Source: Chrysomallon squamiferum (lineage: Eukaryota; Mollusca; Gastropoda; Neomphalida; Peltospiridae). From it: a stretch of 30,000 nucleotides of DNA. The notes under the pieces are model-generated. The model saw only the letters and a program-made list of their open reading frames with translations, ran no database searches and had not been told where the DNA came from. Both the position numbers and the translations under genes were made by a program. The DNA lies in contig CM022668.1 in assembly GCA_012295275.1 (NCBI GenBank), positions 2,642,989 to 2,672,988 on the forward strand, written 5' to 3'. Below are positions 29,788-30,000 of this stretch, piece by piece (position 1 is the stretch's first letter; the number at the start of each line of letters is the position of its first letter).

Positions 29788-30000
29788 ATTTATATATATA
29801 TATACATAAAACATTTTATCATTACTTTTCAGAATAGTTAATGGAAATTTGAGAAGAAAAAAAATTGTTCATATTTATAGAATATTTACAAATAACAAAC
29901 AAAAATGTAAACACCCTTTTTTTTTTTTTTTTTTTTAAACAATGTACTTGAGTTTTGTTTCTTACCTGAATGGCTAACACATAACAGATATACCACACCT
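29785..30000. other. AT-rich window end
   Basis: Short TA run at 29790-29803 and T-run at 29918-29937. No gene seen. Confidence 0.5.

Overview
The window looks like intronic and intergenic DNA from an animal nuclear genome, most likely a mollusc or another lophotrochozoan. It is strongly AT-rich. It holds many long simple-sequence tracts (CT/GA, TG/AC, TTTA, TTA, TAG). No open frame has bacterial gene density. The few coding-like stretches are short, richer in GC than their surroundings, and bounded by plausible GT/AG splice signals. The molluscan suggestion rests on scattered copies of a short motif close to AAAGGGAGATAACTC, which I recall as abundant in molluscan DNA. No species can be named from this sequence alone.

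No complete gene, tRNA, rRNA, CRISPR array or intact transposon was found. Most long open frames are translations of simple repeats (SLSLSL, THTHTH, LFIYLF and similar). Four coding-exon candidates stand out. The first is an exon of about 100 codons at 3790-4108 (+). The second is a start-codon exon at 19572-19640 joined in phase to a short exon at 21127-21181 (+). The third is a GC- and CpG-rich start-exon candidate at 24267-24359 (+), directly beside a consensus-quality CTCF motif. The fourth is a possible terminal exon at 15973-16182 (-) followed by AATAAA. None of the four encoded peptides could be assigned to a family, and nothing shows that they belong to one gene.

Layout: 0-3.1 kb is microsatellite-rich non-coding DNA. 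3.1-3.7 kb is a decayed tandem array leading into the 3.8-4.1 kb exon. 4.2-12 kb is non-coding DNA with CT, TTTA, TTA and CTT tracts, another decayed array at 6.0-6.3 kb, and a C-rich block at 9.8 kb. 12.2-12.75 kb is a 34-bp minisatellite. 12.8-13.8 kb is complex DNA with paired T-box-like half-sites and a GATA cluster. 14.6 kb holds an 11-bp minisatellite. 15-18.2 kb is SSR-rich and contains the minus-strand exon candidate. 19.0-19.4 kb is a 30-bp minisatellite upstream of the two-exon candidate. 22.5-22.9 kb is a 17-bp minisatellite. 24.2-24.4 kb is the CpG-rich exon/CTCF segment, followed by a decayed array to 25.5 kb. 27.2-27.6 kb is the largest CT tract, and 27.9-28.0 kb is a candidate conserved non-coding block. 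The right end is purine-rich GA sequence.

The most distinctive property is the number of independent, mostly decayed tandem duplications whose copies are spaced roughly 50-90 bp apart. One of them duplicates a 3' splice site. I found no convincing novel biological system. The best leads are this duplication habit, the CTCF/CpG exon segment, and the candidate regulatory block at 12.8-13.8 kb.
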